DNA of 37,006 bases, from NCBI RefSeq assembly GCF_002259645.1, contig NZ_MWWV01000024.1, positions 1 to 37,006 of the forward strand. Direction: 5' to 3'. A program made the translations under genes and the position numbers. Below the pieces are notes generated by a model. That model saw only the letters and a program-made list of their open reading frames with translations, ran no database searches and was not told where the DNA came from. Shown in pieces: positions 1-7,134 of the stretch; the first letter of the stretch is position 1, and each line of letters starts with the position of its first letter. The stretch is from Bifidobacterium tissieri (GTDB lineage Bacteria; Actinomycetota; Actinomycetes; Actinomycetales; Bifidobacteriaceae).

Positions 1-962
1 AGTTCGAACGACTGCGTATCGTCGTGGAAGGTGATGTCGAATCCGGTCTTGCGGCTCGGATCGGGCGTCATGATCATGTCGACGTGGGTTTGCGATTCAT
101 GGCCGCCGTCCGCGGCGTCGATGCCGAACGTCGTCGTCGGCGCGTCGTGCTGTTCGGCCGCCTGCAGCAGCAGACCGAGATGGTCGCTGTCCGCGCCGAT
201 CACCATGGCGCGGCTGTTGGCGATGATCTGGCGTTTGCAGTGGAAGTAGTCCTCGAAGGTGGGGTGTTCGATGGGGCTGATGTGGTCGGGGCTGATGTTG
301 AGGAAGGCGCCGACGTCGAAGGTCAGTCCGTGCACGCGGTGGACCTTGTAGGCCTGGGAGCTGACCTCCATGACGAGGTATTTCATGCCGTTGTCGACGG
401 CCGTGCGCATCATGCGGAACGCATCCAACGACTCCGGAGTGGTCAGATGTGACGGTTCCCAGGTTTTCCCGTCCAGACAGACGGCGATCGAGCTTGTCAT
501 AGCCGCATGGCCGTCGGAGAATGCGTTGAGAATCGCGTGGGTGAAATAGTCGGTGGTGGTCTTGCCCTTGGTGCCGGTGATGCCCACCACGGTGAGGGAG
601 TCCTGCGGGCGTCCGAAGAACTCGGCCGACAGCAGACTCATCGCCTTGTGCACGTCGTCCACGATCAGTCCGGGAGCGGTGGTGCGATCCTCATGGTCGG
701 TTTCCGCCACATAGCAGGCGAGACCCTGATCGTCGATGCCGTCGAGGAATCTTGGGTCGAATCGTCCCTTGATGAACAACAGGCTTCCCGGCTTCACTTC
801 GCGGGTGTCGTAGGTGATGGTGGTGAACGGCGTCTCGCTGTTCGGTAGATCGTGTGCGTCAAGCGTCCAGACCTCGCCGGCGATGATCTCGCGGAGCAGT
901 CCATGCTGGGCGAGCAGCTGCGCTGCCGAAGCCAGGCACAGTCCGGAACGATTCGATTCCAT
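1..962 (-). CDS. MurE-like Mur ligase, paralog 2 (3' end outside window)
   Basis: The frame stays open from ATG 962 to the window edge, so about 320 codons are visible and the C-terminal domain is missing. Mur ligases of this type add the third amino acid to UDP-MurNAc-L-Ala-D-Glu in the cytoplasm, using ATP. The P-loop GTKGKTTT is present, and the stretch from the P-loop to the middle domain matches the neighbouring paralog closely, partly base for base. An in-frame ATG at 968 is an alternative start; 962 is preferred because it aligns with the ME- start of the paralog and lies about 10 nt after an AGAGGA ribosome-binding site. It follows the paralog on the same strand after a 95-bp gap. The two copies could differ in substrate (Lys versus Orn), or one could be a spare; the sequence does not decide this. 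Confidence 0.85.
   Translation of the reverse strand, partial: MESNRSGLCLASAAQLLAQHGLLREIIAGEVWTLDAHDLPNSETPFTTITYDTREVKPGSLLFIKGRFDPRFLDGIDDQGLACYVAETDHEDRTTAPGLIVDDVHKAMSLLSAEFFGRPQDSLTVVGITGTKGKTTTDYFTHAILNAFSDGHAAMTSSIAVCLDGKTWEPSHLTTPESLDAFRMMRTAVDNGMKYLVMEVSSQAYKVHRVHGLTFDVGAFLNISPDHISPIEHPTFEDYFHCKRQIIANSRAMVIGADSDHLGLLLQAAEQHDAPTTTFGIDAADGGHESQTHVDMIMTPDPSRKTGFDITFHDDTQSFE
210..448. repeat. Direct repeat, copy A (identical to 1793-2031)
   Basis: These 239 bases are identical to 1793-2031, read base by base. Both copies lie at the same place in the two MurE paralogs, with a constant offset of 1583. Flanking coding sequence diverges sharply on both sides. A second block, 551-648 against 2134-2231, differs at only one base (598/2181). 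This is the pattern of gene conversion rather than conserved protein alone. Confidence 0.9.
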
Positions 963-985
963 GGGCATACGGTCCTCTTCTCTCA

Positions 986-1034
986 AATATCCGTCGTGCA
1001 CGCCACAACTTCATCGGCATGCACGACGGATATT
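986..1034 (-). repeat. Perfect 15-bp inverted repeat between the two MurE genes
   Basis: AATATCCGTCGTGCA at 986-1000 is the exact reverse complement of 1020-1034, with a 19-nt loop. In the direction of transcription it lies after the first ligase gene and about 20 nt before the start codon of the second. There is no T-run after it, so it is not a standard terminator. It could set the expression ratio of the two genes as an attenuator, mRNA-stability element or operator. Confidence 0.7.
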
Positions 1035-1057
1035 CTACAGCGGCCGTGTAGTGCGGG

Positions 1058-2533
1058 TCACTCCTGTGTGCCGAACAGGCGGGCGATCAGACGGTCGTCG
1101 CCCTCATAGGCCACATGACGGTTGTGATCCTTGATCCAGCGTTCGTCGCCCTTGCCGATGAGCAGCAGCACGTTGAGGCGTCCGTCGCGTTCCCGCGCGC
1201 GGTCCACGGCCCAGGTCACGGCTTCGGTGCGGTCCACGATGATCGTCGACTCCACGTTCGGTGCCGTCACGTACCCCTGCATCTGCCTGCAGATGTCGAG
1301 ATACGGTTCGGTATCGCTGTCCTCGGTGGTGAACACGAACTGGTCGATGCGTGACTGCGCGGCGTTGACGATGCCGTCGCGGCGGTCGTAGGCCTTGTTG
1401 CCGGCCGAGCCGGTGACCAGCGTGATATGCGGGTGATCCGCGCCGAAGCGCTTGTCCACGAAGTCGAGCAGCGCGTTCACGCTGGCGTAGTTATGCGCGT
1501 AGTCCACGATCGCCACCGTGTTGCTGTGGGAATCATGGAACTGTTCCATACGGCCCGCGATACGTACGGTGTCCATGGCGTTCAGCGACGGATCGCCGTC
1601 GGGGACACCGATCACATGGGCGATCGCCAGGGCCGCTGCCGCGTTCGCATAGTTGAAGTCGCCGTCGATGGCCAGATTGTGGGATTCCATCACCTGCTCG
1701 CGCGGTGCCGTCTCGGTCACGGCGATGCCGGCACGTGCGGCGTCCTGACGGATCAGATCGGAGTGCGCGCATCCCTTGCCGAGAACAAGCGTGCGGCTGT
1801 TGGCGATGATCTGGCGTTTGCAGTGGAAGTAGTCCTCGAAGGTGGGGTGTTCGATGGGGCTGATGTGGTCGGGGCTGATGTTGAGGAAGGCGCCGACGTC
1901 GAAGGTCAGTCCGTGCACGCGGTGGACCTTGTAGGCCTGGGAGCTGACCTCCATGACGAGGTATTTCATGCCGTTGTCGACGGCCGTGCGCATCATGCGG
2001 AACGCATCCAACGACTCCGGAGTGGTCAGATCGGATTCCTCGTAGTGTTCGCCGTCGAGGCAGTTGTCCACCGACGAGAACAGGGCGGCCTTGCCTCCCG
2101 ACCAGGCGTTGAGTACGGCCTGCGTGAAGTAGGCGGTGGTGGTCTTGCCCTTGGTGCCGGTGATGCCCACCACGGTGAGGAAGTCCTGCGGGCGTCCGAA
2201 GAACTCGGCCGACAGCAGACTCATCGCCTTGCGGGAATCGTCCACGATCAGTCCGACGGCATCGGTGTGCTCCGAATAGTCGGTTTCCGCCACGTAGCAG
2301 GCAAGACCGGCCTTGCTGGCGGCGACCATGTATTCGGGCTTGAACCGGCCCTTGCAGAACAGCAGCGTGCCGTGGTCCACGGTTCGAGAATCGTAGGTGA
2401 CCGACGTGAATTCGATGTCATCGAAAGCCTGGGGGTCGAGTGACCAGTGATCGTTGCGAATGATTTCCCGGAGCAGCCCCTGCTGTTCGAGCAGACGAGC
2501 GGCGGATGCGAGTGAGAGCGTCATGGTTTCCAT
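1058..2533 (-). CDS. murE: MurE-type UDP-MurNAc-tripeptide synthetase (L-Lys/L-Orn type likely)
   Basis: 491 residues, a normal length for MurE. The cytoplasmic enzyme ligates the third residue of the peptidoglycan stem to UDP-MurNAc-L-Ala-D-Glu. Visible features are the N-terminal uridine-binding domain, the ATP P-loop ITGTKGKTT (residues 125-132), a candidate carbamylated lysine K239 in FHCKRQ, the middle-domain DYAHN (344-348) and GSAGNKAYDRR (375-385). At the position where diaminopimelate-adding enzymes carry DNPR, this protein reads EDSD (404-407), so it is not expected to add mDAP. Lys or Orn fits the known bifidobacterial cell wall. The start is ATG 2533, with ATG 2524 possible; AGGA lies just upstream. 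The second paralog follows on the same strand. Confidence 0.9.
   Translation of the reverse strand: METMTLSLASAARLLEQQGLLREIIRNDHWSLDPQAFDDIEFTSVTYDSRTVDHGTLLFCKGRFKPEYMVAASKAGLACYVAETDYSEHTDAVGLIVDDSRKAMSLLSAEFFGRPQDFLTVVGITGTKGKTTTAYFTQAVLNAWSGGKAALFSSVDNCLDGEHYEESDLTTPESLDAFRMMRTAVDNGMKYLVMEVSSQAYKVHRVHGLTFDVGAFLNISPDHISPIEHPTFEDYFHCKRQIIANSRTLVLGKGCAHSDLIRQDAARAGIAVTETAPREQVMESHNLAIDGDFNYANAAAALAIAHVIGVPDGDPSLNAMDTVRIAGRMEQFHDSHSNTVAIVDYAHNYASVNALLDFVDKRFGADHPHITLVTGSAGNKAYDRRDGIVNAAQSRIDQFVFTTEDSDTEPYLDICRQMQGYVTAPNVESTIIVDRTEAVTWAVDRARERDGRLNVLLLIGKGDERWIKDHNRHVAYEGDDRLIARLFGTQE
1793..2031. repeat. Direct repeat, copy B (identical to 210-448)
   Basis: Partner of the repeat at 210-448, inside the first MurE gene. 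It encodes the segment from SDLTTPES-like sequence to the IIANSR region of the middle domain. The identity includes synonymous positions, which selection on the protein alone would not preserve. Confidence 0.9.
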
Positions 2534-2665
2534 TGTTCCTGACTGGACGTTGCGGATGATGGTACCTCCATCCGGCGGATGACGCGGAACATGCCCGTGC
2601 CGCCGGAATCGCTGACAGTGTATCTCCGCATGCGTTCAAGAACGCTGGGAACAATATGATGATTC

Positions 2666-2696
2666 CGTGATGATCCGAGTTTCTGCGATCATCACG
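2666..2696 (-). terminator. Hairpin after exonuclease gene (weak terminator or binding site)
   Basis: CGTGATGATC (2666-2675) and GATCATCACG (2687-2696) form a perfect 10-bp stem with an 11-nt loop, seven bases past the stop codon of the minus-strand exonuclease. The sequence after it has no clear T-run, so a role as intrinsic terminator is only likely, not certain. Confidence 0.45.
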
Positions 2697-2702
2697 CGGC
2701 TC

Positions 2703-3449
2703 CTAGGCGAACCAGGAGTCGGTGCTGGGAGTCCGTCCCTTGGACGTGAGCCATTGGTTGAACGAATCCTGCCAGCGGCGGTAGGCGTCTCGCTGCCAGT
2801 CCATGAGCTCGCCAAGGGTGATCCTGCCGGTCTGTGGATAGAGCCGGGTGATCGGTGCGATCAGATCGACCGCTGCAATGGTGTCGGCGGTGGCGTCGTG
2901 GAAGTCGCCATGCGGCTCCACTCCGTAGTAGAACGTGGTGTCGGTCAGTGTGCGCTTGCCTTTGCGATGGGAGATCTCGCGGTCGATCACCAGCGGGTCC
3001 ACCACGGTCAGTTCGCCGTGCAGACGGTCGTTCAGCGGGGTCAGTCCCCAACGGGCCAGATCGCCTTCAAGCATATGCACATCGAATGGCGCGTTGTAGG
3101 CGAGCAGGGGGATGCCGTGGTTCTGCGCCGTGGCGATGACATTCGCGATCTGCTCCAGCAGTTCGGTTGGCTCACCGCCGTGCTCCTGCAGGAAGGCGTC
3201 GGTGAAGCCGTTCACCCGACTTGCCGCGGGTGCGATCGGCTGATGAGGATTGATCAGCCATTCGCCGACCACATCCGCCTCGTATCCTCTGGCGGGATCC
3301 CGTAGCACCAGCGTCGCCGAGCAGATGGCATCCCTGCCGGGGGCGATGCCTGTGGTCTCGGTGTCGAATCCGAGCAGCCAGGAATCGGCCAGCGTCTGAT
3401 CAGCGGTCTGATGTGGCGCCGTGTCAAGCGCCGTAAGCAATTCGGTCAT
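2703..3449 (-). CDS. DnaQ-like DEDDh 3'-5' exonuclease
   Basis: About 248 residues from ATG 3449. The three exonuclease motifs are all present: Exo I FDTET, Exo II NAPFD and Exo III HDATAD (residues 38-42, 129-133 and 194-199 if counted from the upstream TTG at 3479). These carry the four acidic metal ligands and the general-base histidine of the DEDDh class. The family includes the proofreading subunit of DNA polymerase III, oligoribonuclease and stand-alone nucleases; this one is a single-domain form whose substrate (DNA or RNA) cannot be told from sequence. The longer TTG start would overlap the divergent sigma-factor region, so ATG is preferred, although neither start has a strong ribosome-binding site. 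Confidence 0.85.
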   Translation of the reverse strand: MTELLTALDTAPHQTADQTLADSWLLGFDTETTGIAPGRDAICSATLVLRDPARGYEADVVGEWLINPHQPIAPAASRVNGFTDAFLQEHGGEPTELLEQIANVIATAQNHGIPLLAYNAPFDVHMLEGDLARWGLTPLNDRLHGELTVVDPLVIDREISHRKGKRTLTDTTFYYGVEPHGDFHDATADTIAAVDLIAPITRLYPQTGRITLGELMDWQRDAYRRWQDSFNQWLTSKGRTPSTDSWFA

Positions 3450-3523
3450 GTCTTGTATTGTCGGCGTGATTGACGACAACGGATGAGCTCAACGGTTTGG
3501 ATGGTCGACCGTGGCACAATGGA

Positions 3524-4264
3524 ATGGTGGTTGACAACAAGATTCCCGAGGCGACCGACGGGGGCCGGCGTGCCGAATTCGAAGCGCTGGCCATGCCGGC
3601 GGTGGATGGCCTGTATCGTCAGGCGATGAAGCTGACCAATAATCCCGAGGACGCACAGGATCTGGTTCAGGACACCTTCGAACGTGGGTTCAAGAACTTC
3701 GACTCGTTCAAGGCCGGCACCAACTTCGCGGCATGGATGACCACCATCGAGCGCAATCTGTACTTCAACCAGTACCAGAAGGCGAAGCGTCGTCCGCAGC
3801 GCGCCAATGATTCGACGGGGGAGTACGACGACTGGGATATCTACTCCGCGTCCGAGCATAGCGGCGAAGGGCTGAAGTCCGCCGAGCAGACCTACTGGGA
3901 TGCGTTCGCGCCAGAGGAGATCATGGCCGCGTTGAACAAACTCAGCCCGGAACGCCGGCAGGTGTTCATCGATGCTGCCATCGATGGCAAGTCGTACCAG
4001 CAGGTCGCCGATGAGCAGGGCGTGAAGATCGGCACGGTGATGAGCCGTCTCAACCGCGCCCGCACTCAGCTGAGGCGCGAATTGGAAAGCTACGCCCGCG
4101 AACGCGGGTACGGCAAAACGGGCAGGGTGAAATCCGCGCGGAAGACGGTTTCACCAACCGCGAACCCCGAAGACCGCGATTCAGGCGATAATGGAAAACA
4201 GCGGCCGCATGACGATCGGCGGACGACAGTCGATGGCCGTGCCGTGGGAAAGGAGCGCTCATGA
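3524..4264 (+). CDS. sigH: ECF RNA polymerase sigma factor, SigH/SigR type
   Basis: 246 residues from ATG 3524. Region 2 spans roughly residues 28-95 (LTNNPEDAQDLVQDTF, then GTNFAAWMTTIERN), and region 4 roughly 130-185 (LSPERRQVF, YQQVADEQGVKIGTVMSRLNRA). The internal SAEHSGEGLKSAE-like stretch and the overall pattern match SigH/SigR, the thiol-stress and heat-stress sigma factors of Actinobacteria. A charged tail of about 55 residues extends beyond the usual end. The ATG has no ribosome-binding site; GTG 3527 and an upstream TTG 3470 are alternatives. The stop overlaps the next gene (ATGA), so the two are translationally coupled, as expected for a sigma/anti-sigma pair. Confidence 0.88.
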   Translation: MVVDNKIPEATDGGRRAEFEALAMPAVDGLYRQAMKLTNNPEDAQDLVQDTFERGFKNFDSFKAGTNFAAWMTTIERNLYFNQYQKAKRRPQRANDSTGEYDDWDIYSASEHSGEGLKSAEQTYWDAFAPEEIMAALNKLSPERRQVFIDAAIDGKSYQQVADEQGVKIGTVMSRLNRARTQLRRELESYARERGYGKTGRVKSARKTVSPTANPEDRDSGDNGKQRPHDDRRTTVDGRAVGKERS

Positions 4265-4551
4265 ACGGTCATATCGAACGCCATACCAGCGTCAGCGTCA
4301 CGAGTGATCCGGCCGGTGTTCGGCATACGACGATCACGCAGACGGTGATCGGCACTGCATCGGCGTCCCCATCCGACGGCGGGAATGACGCGAACGCCGA
4401 CAATCCGGGTGAGTGTTTCGATATCAACACCTGCTGTGACGATCGTGAGAAGGCCATGATCGAAATGCTGAGGGCCTATCTGCGTCCGGATGGCGCGCCC
4501 GACTGCCTGATCGAGCGTCTGCGTCAATGTCTGCGCGATGAGGGCCGGTAG
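4261..4551 (+). CDS. Small Cys-rich protein, candidate anti-sigma factor (RsrA/RshA-like)
   Basis: 96 residues, overlapping the sigma-factor stop by four bases and preceded by a perfect AGGAG five bases before ATG. Cysteines lie at 52, 58, 59, 82 and 90. The C-terminal half (CCDDREKAMIEMLRAYL, then GAPDCLIERLRQCL) has the spacing of the RsrA/RshA family: a cysteine pair, an amphipathic helix, then AP-x-x-L-x-x-R. The canonical HxxxCxxC zinc motif is not intact, and the first 45 residues are Ser/Thr/Asp-rich and unlike the family. Position and coupling argue for an anti-sigma factor of the preceding SigH-like protein, probably a redox sensor, but this is an inference. Confidence 0.6.
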   Translation: MNGHIERHTSVSVTSDPAGVRHTTITQTVIGTASASPSDGGNDANADNPGECFDINTCCDDREKAMIEMLRAYLRPDGAPDCLIERLRQCLRDEGR

Positions 4552-4676
4552 AAGGCGGACGGAGATCAGCTCGCCGGCTATACCCTGACCATACCGGTGA
4601 CCATGCTGATTTCTTCGTGTATGCGAACCTGAATTGGAGCGAATCGCGAGCTTTGGACGAAAGCCCTGATTACAAA

Positions 4677-4714
4677 AAGAACCCCGGATGTCGATATGAC
4701 ATTCCGGGGTTCTT
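4677..4714 (-). terminator. Intrinsic terminator of the bL37 gene
   Basis: AAGAACCCCGG-ATGTC (4677-4692) pairs with GACATTCCGGGGTTCTT (4698-4714), with one bulged base and a 5-nt loop. On the minus strand the stem is followed by TTTTTG, a proper U-tract. It lies about 27 bases past the bL37 stop codon. On the plus strand the tail is poorer, so it may only weakly stop transcripts from the sigma-factor operon. Confidence 0.8.
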
Positions 4715-4740
4715 CCGCTTGGAAAGCCTGCCTGCAAAAA

Positions 4741-4815
4741 TCAGGCGTTCGGCCTCTTGCCGTGGTTTGCAGCCTTCTTACGGCGGTCACGACGCAGACG
4801 TCCGCGCTTGCCCAT
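4741..4815 (-). CDS. 50S ribosomal protein bL37 (24 residues)
   Basis: A 24-codon gene too short for usual ORF calling: MGKRGRLRRDRR, then KKAANHGKRPNA. Half the residues are Lys or Arg. The MxKRGR start and the ANHGKRPNA end match the small actinobacterial large-subunit protein bL37, first seen in mycobacterial ribosome structures, where it has the same length. The ribosome-binding site AGGAGT is five bases upstream. The gene has its own promoter (-10 GATAAT, -35 TTGTAT, 17-bp spacer) and its own terminator, so it is a monocistronic transcription unit. Confidence 0.9.
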   Translation of the reverse strand: MGKRGRLRRDRRKKAANHGKRPNA

Positions 4816-4853
4816 GATGGACTCCTTTACTGATGATGAAATAAGCCTGATGG

Positions 4854-4882
4854 ATTATCCCATATTTGTGGGACAAATACAA
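4854..4882 (-). promoter_or_regulatory. Promoter of bL37
   Basis: Read on the minus strand, TTGTAT (4882-4877) and GATAAT (4859-4854) are separated by 17 bases, a good match to the vegetative consensus. The start codon lies about 40 bases downstream, after a short leader with AGGAGT. Confidence 0.7.
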
Positions 4883-4951
4883 CTTGAGGTCAACCCACGG
4901 TTCATTTTCCGGTCATCCATCCGGGGGCCGTCACTATGCGCCCGTCACTGT

Positions 4952-4981
4952 GTTCGTGGATATTCGTGGATATCCACGAAC
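4952..4981. repeat. Nested palindrome with three half-sites
   Basis: TTCGTGGATATCCACGAA (4963-4980) is a perfect 18-bp palindrome. The same half-site, TTCGTGGATA, is repeated just upstream at 4953-4962, so 4952-4962 can also pair with 4971-4981 as an 11-bp hairpin with an 8-nt loop. It lies six bases past the galM stop codon and about 70 bp upstream of the bL37 -35 box. There is no T-run on either strand. It could be a terminator variant for galM or an operator. Confidence 0.6.
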
Positions 4982-4987
4982 GGGTGA

Positions 4988-5938
4988 TCACAGGCTTGCG
5001 CTGATGAACAGCTTGCTGGTGAAGGTCTCACCGGGCTTGATGCTGACCAGATCGATGCCGGTGTTGAAGGCGTTGGCATAAGCGGTCTGCGGCTCCACAG
5101 CGGTGCCGGCCGGGTGCATGAACGCGGGGAATCCGGTTCCGGTGCACACCTGGAACGAGGTGATGGTCTCGTCGCCGCCCACCTTGACGGTCAGACCGTC
5201 GGGACGGGTGAACGTGGCGGTCACGGTGCCGTCGGCGTCATGATGCAGGTCGGTCCAGGCGTCGTCGAACGGCTGGTCGACCAGCAGCGGGTTCTGACGC
5301 AGATCGTACTTGGTTCCCTCCACGGATTCGGTGCCGGTGGGGATCAGGTTCTCATCCACGGTCACGTGCGTGTCGCCGGGCACGGTCAGATGGCACTGCG
5401 CGTTGTGGCCGTCGATCTCGTCGCCGTATCCGTTGAATCCGTTGTCGAGCCACGGGTGGATGGCCATGGCCCACGGTGCGTTGATGTCGCCGTTGTTGTA
5501 GGCGCTCACGGTGATATGCATGCCGTCCTCGGCCAGCTCATGCGTGCAGGTGACCAGCAGATCGAACGGATATCCGTTCATGTTCGGCACTCGCCACGTC
5601 TGCGTGACGGAGGATTCGGTGAGCGTCTCGAGATTCCAGAAGGAGCGGTAGCCGTATCCGTGGATGGCGTTGTTGCGGTCATGCTCGTCGATGGGCAGTT
5701 CATAGGTCTTGCCCTCGAACGTGTACTTGCCGTCCTTGATGCGGTTGGGGAACGGGATGAGTAGCTGTCCCTGGCAGCAGGTGATCGGATCGTCCGGGCC
5801 GAGGGGAACGATCACGTTCCTGCCCTTGTAGGTCACCTTGCGCATTGTGGAGCCCAGCTCCGTGATCACGGCCTCGTAGTCGCCGCATGAAATCGAATAC
5901 TGCTGGCCGGTACGCGGCGGCAGGTTCTTGCTTGCCAT
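4988..5938 (-). CDS. galM: Aldose 1-epimerase (galactose mutarotase)
   Basis: 316 residues from ATG 5938. Mutarotases interconvert alpha and beta anomers of galactose or glucose in the cytoplasm and feed the Leloir pathway. Landmarks are PFPNRIKDG near the start, the substrate histidines in NAIHGYGYRSFW and AIHPWLDNGF, and the likely catalytic glutamate in GTAVEPQTAYANAFN. The ATG at 5938 has GGGAG eight bases upstream; ATG 5944 is only two bases from it and the upstream frame to 5998 has no site of its own. The gene stands alone, divergent from ispH. Bifidobacteria use milk and plant galactosides, which fits, but no transporter or galK is adjacent. Confidence 0.88.
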   Translation of the reverse strand: MASKNLPPRTGQQYSISCGDYEAVITELGSTMRKVTYKGRNVIVPLGPDDPITCCQGQLLIPFPNRIKDGKYTFEGKTYELPIDEHDRNNAIHGYGYRSFWNLETLTESSVTQTWRVPNMNGYPFDLLVTCTHELAEDGMHITVSAYNNGDINAPWAMAIHPWLDNGFNGYGDEIDGHNAQCHLTVPGDTHVTVDENLIPTGTESVEGTKYDLRQNPLLVDQPFDDAWTDLHHDADGTVTATFTRPDGLTVKVGGDETITSFQVCTGTGFPAFMHPAGTAVEPQTAYANAFNTGIDLVSIKPGETFTSKLFISASL

Positions 5939-6128
5939 ATCCATCACTCCCGTAGTGAACATCCGAATCGGATGCATGTCGATTGGTCGTTGCGGCAATC
6001 ATGTTACCGCATGTTACCGCTCTCATTAGTGTACCCGCATATGTGGGATGTCTGCTCTCGACGCGGGCTCTTCGCCGTGATGCCTTACCATGGGTTGCAG
6101 TTTGTGTTGATAGGGAAAGGCTGTATCC

Positions 6129-7118
6129 ATGGGCAAGGGCATTGTGCTGGCCGATCCGCGCGGCTTCTGCGCCGGAGTCGACCGCGCCATCCAGACCGTC
6201 GAGACGATTCTCAAGGCGGCCAAGAATGGAGGGGACGCCCATCCGAAGGGGCTGCCTCCCGTGTATGTGCGCCGCCAGATCGTGCACAATCGTCATGTGG
6301 TGGGTGATCTCGCCGCGCAGGGAGCGGTGTTCGTGGAGGAGCTCGACGAGATCCCCGACGAGGCCGTGGCCGCGGGCATCCCCATCGTGTTCTCCGCGCA
6401 CGGCGTCTCCCCGGCGGTGCAGCACGAGGCCGCGCGTCGCGGCATGCACGTGGTGGACGCCACCTGTCCGCTGGTCAGCAAGGTGCATCGTGAAGTGCTG
6501 CGGTATGTCAAGGACGGCTACGAGATCGTCTACATCGGACACCGTGGGCACGACGAAGCCGTCGGCGTGGTGGGGGAGTCGCCGGAGCACGTCCACCTGA
6601 TCGAACACGCCGATGATGTGAGCGCACTGGACTTTCCCCCCGAATCGAAACTCGTGTATCTGTCACAGACCACACTGTCGATCGATGAGACCCGTTCCGT
6701 GATCGAAGCGCTCAAGCAGCGCTTCCCCTGGATCATCGAGCCACCGAGCTCCGACATCTGCTACGCCACACAGAACAGGCAGACCGCCGTCAAATCCGTT
6801 GCCGAAAAGTCCGACTGCGTGGTCGTGGTGGGATCGGCGAACTCATCGAATTCCGTACGCCTCATGGAGGTCGCCGAGCAGGCGCTCGCCGGCAGGGGGC
6901 GGGCATGGCGGGTGGACGATGCCAGCGAACTTGATCCGGCATGGTTCGAGCACGCCTCGTCGGTGGGTGTCACCTCCGGCGCATCCGTTCCCGAGGCGCT
7001 CGTCTCCGGCGTGGTGGATGCGCTCAAGGCCATGGGGTATGAGGATGTCTCCTACGTGACCACCACGAAGGAGAAAATGCATTTCGTCCTGCCCGCCGAA
7101 CTACGCCGCGTCCGCTAA
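6129..7118 (+). CDS. ispH: 4-hydroxy-3-methylbut-2-enyl diphosphate reductase
   Basis: 329 residues, a full-length IspH/LytB. It carries out the last step of the MEP isoprenoid pathway, making IPP and DMAPP with a [4Fe-4S] cluster in the cytoplasm. The three cluster cysteines are C14 (DPRGFCAGV), C113 (DATCPLVSKVH) and C211 (SDICYATQNRQ). The HGV motif at 91-93, TTKEK near the C-terminus and SANSSNS are also present. The start ATG has GGGAAAGG eight bases upstream. It is convergent with the deacylase gene, with only 16 bp between their stops and no room for a standard terminator. Confidence 0.95.
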   Translation: MGKGIVLADPRGFCAGVDRAIQTVETILKAAKNGGDAHPKGLPPVYVRRQIVHNRHVVGDLAAQGAVFVEELDEIPDEAVAAGIPIVFSAHGVSPAVQHEAARRGMHVVDATCPLVSKVHREVLRYVKDGYEIVYIGHRGHDEAVGVVGESPEHVHLIEHADDVSALDFPPESKLVYLSQTTLSIDETRSVIEALKQRFPWIIEPPSSDICYATQNRQTAVKSVAEKSDCVVVVGSANSSNSVRLMEVAEQALAGRGRAWRVDDASELDPAWFEHASSVGVTSGASVPEALVSGVVDALKAMGYEDVSYVTTTKEKMHFVLPAELRRVR

Positions 7119-7134
7119 ACGAGACTGTGGGCCG

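Noticed and set aside
1427-2443. A 338-codon plus-strand frame across the MurE region
   Set aside because: Antisense shadow. The same peptide stretch also appears in a plus-strand frame at 24-452 only because the underlying DNA is duplicated.
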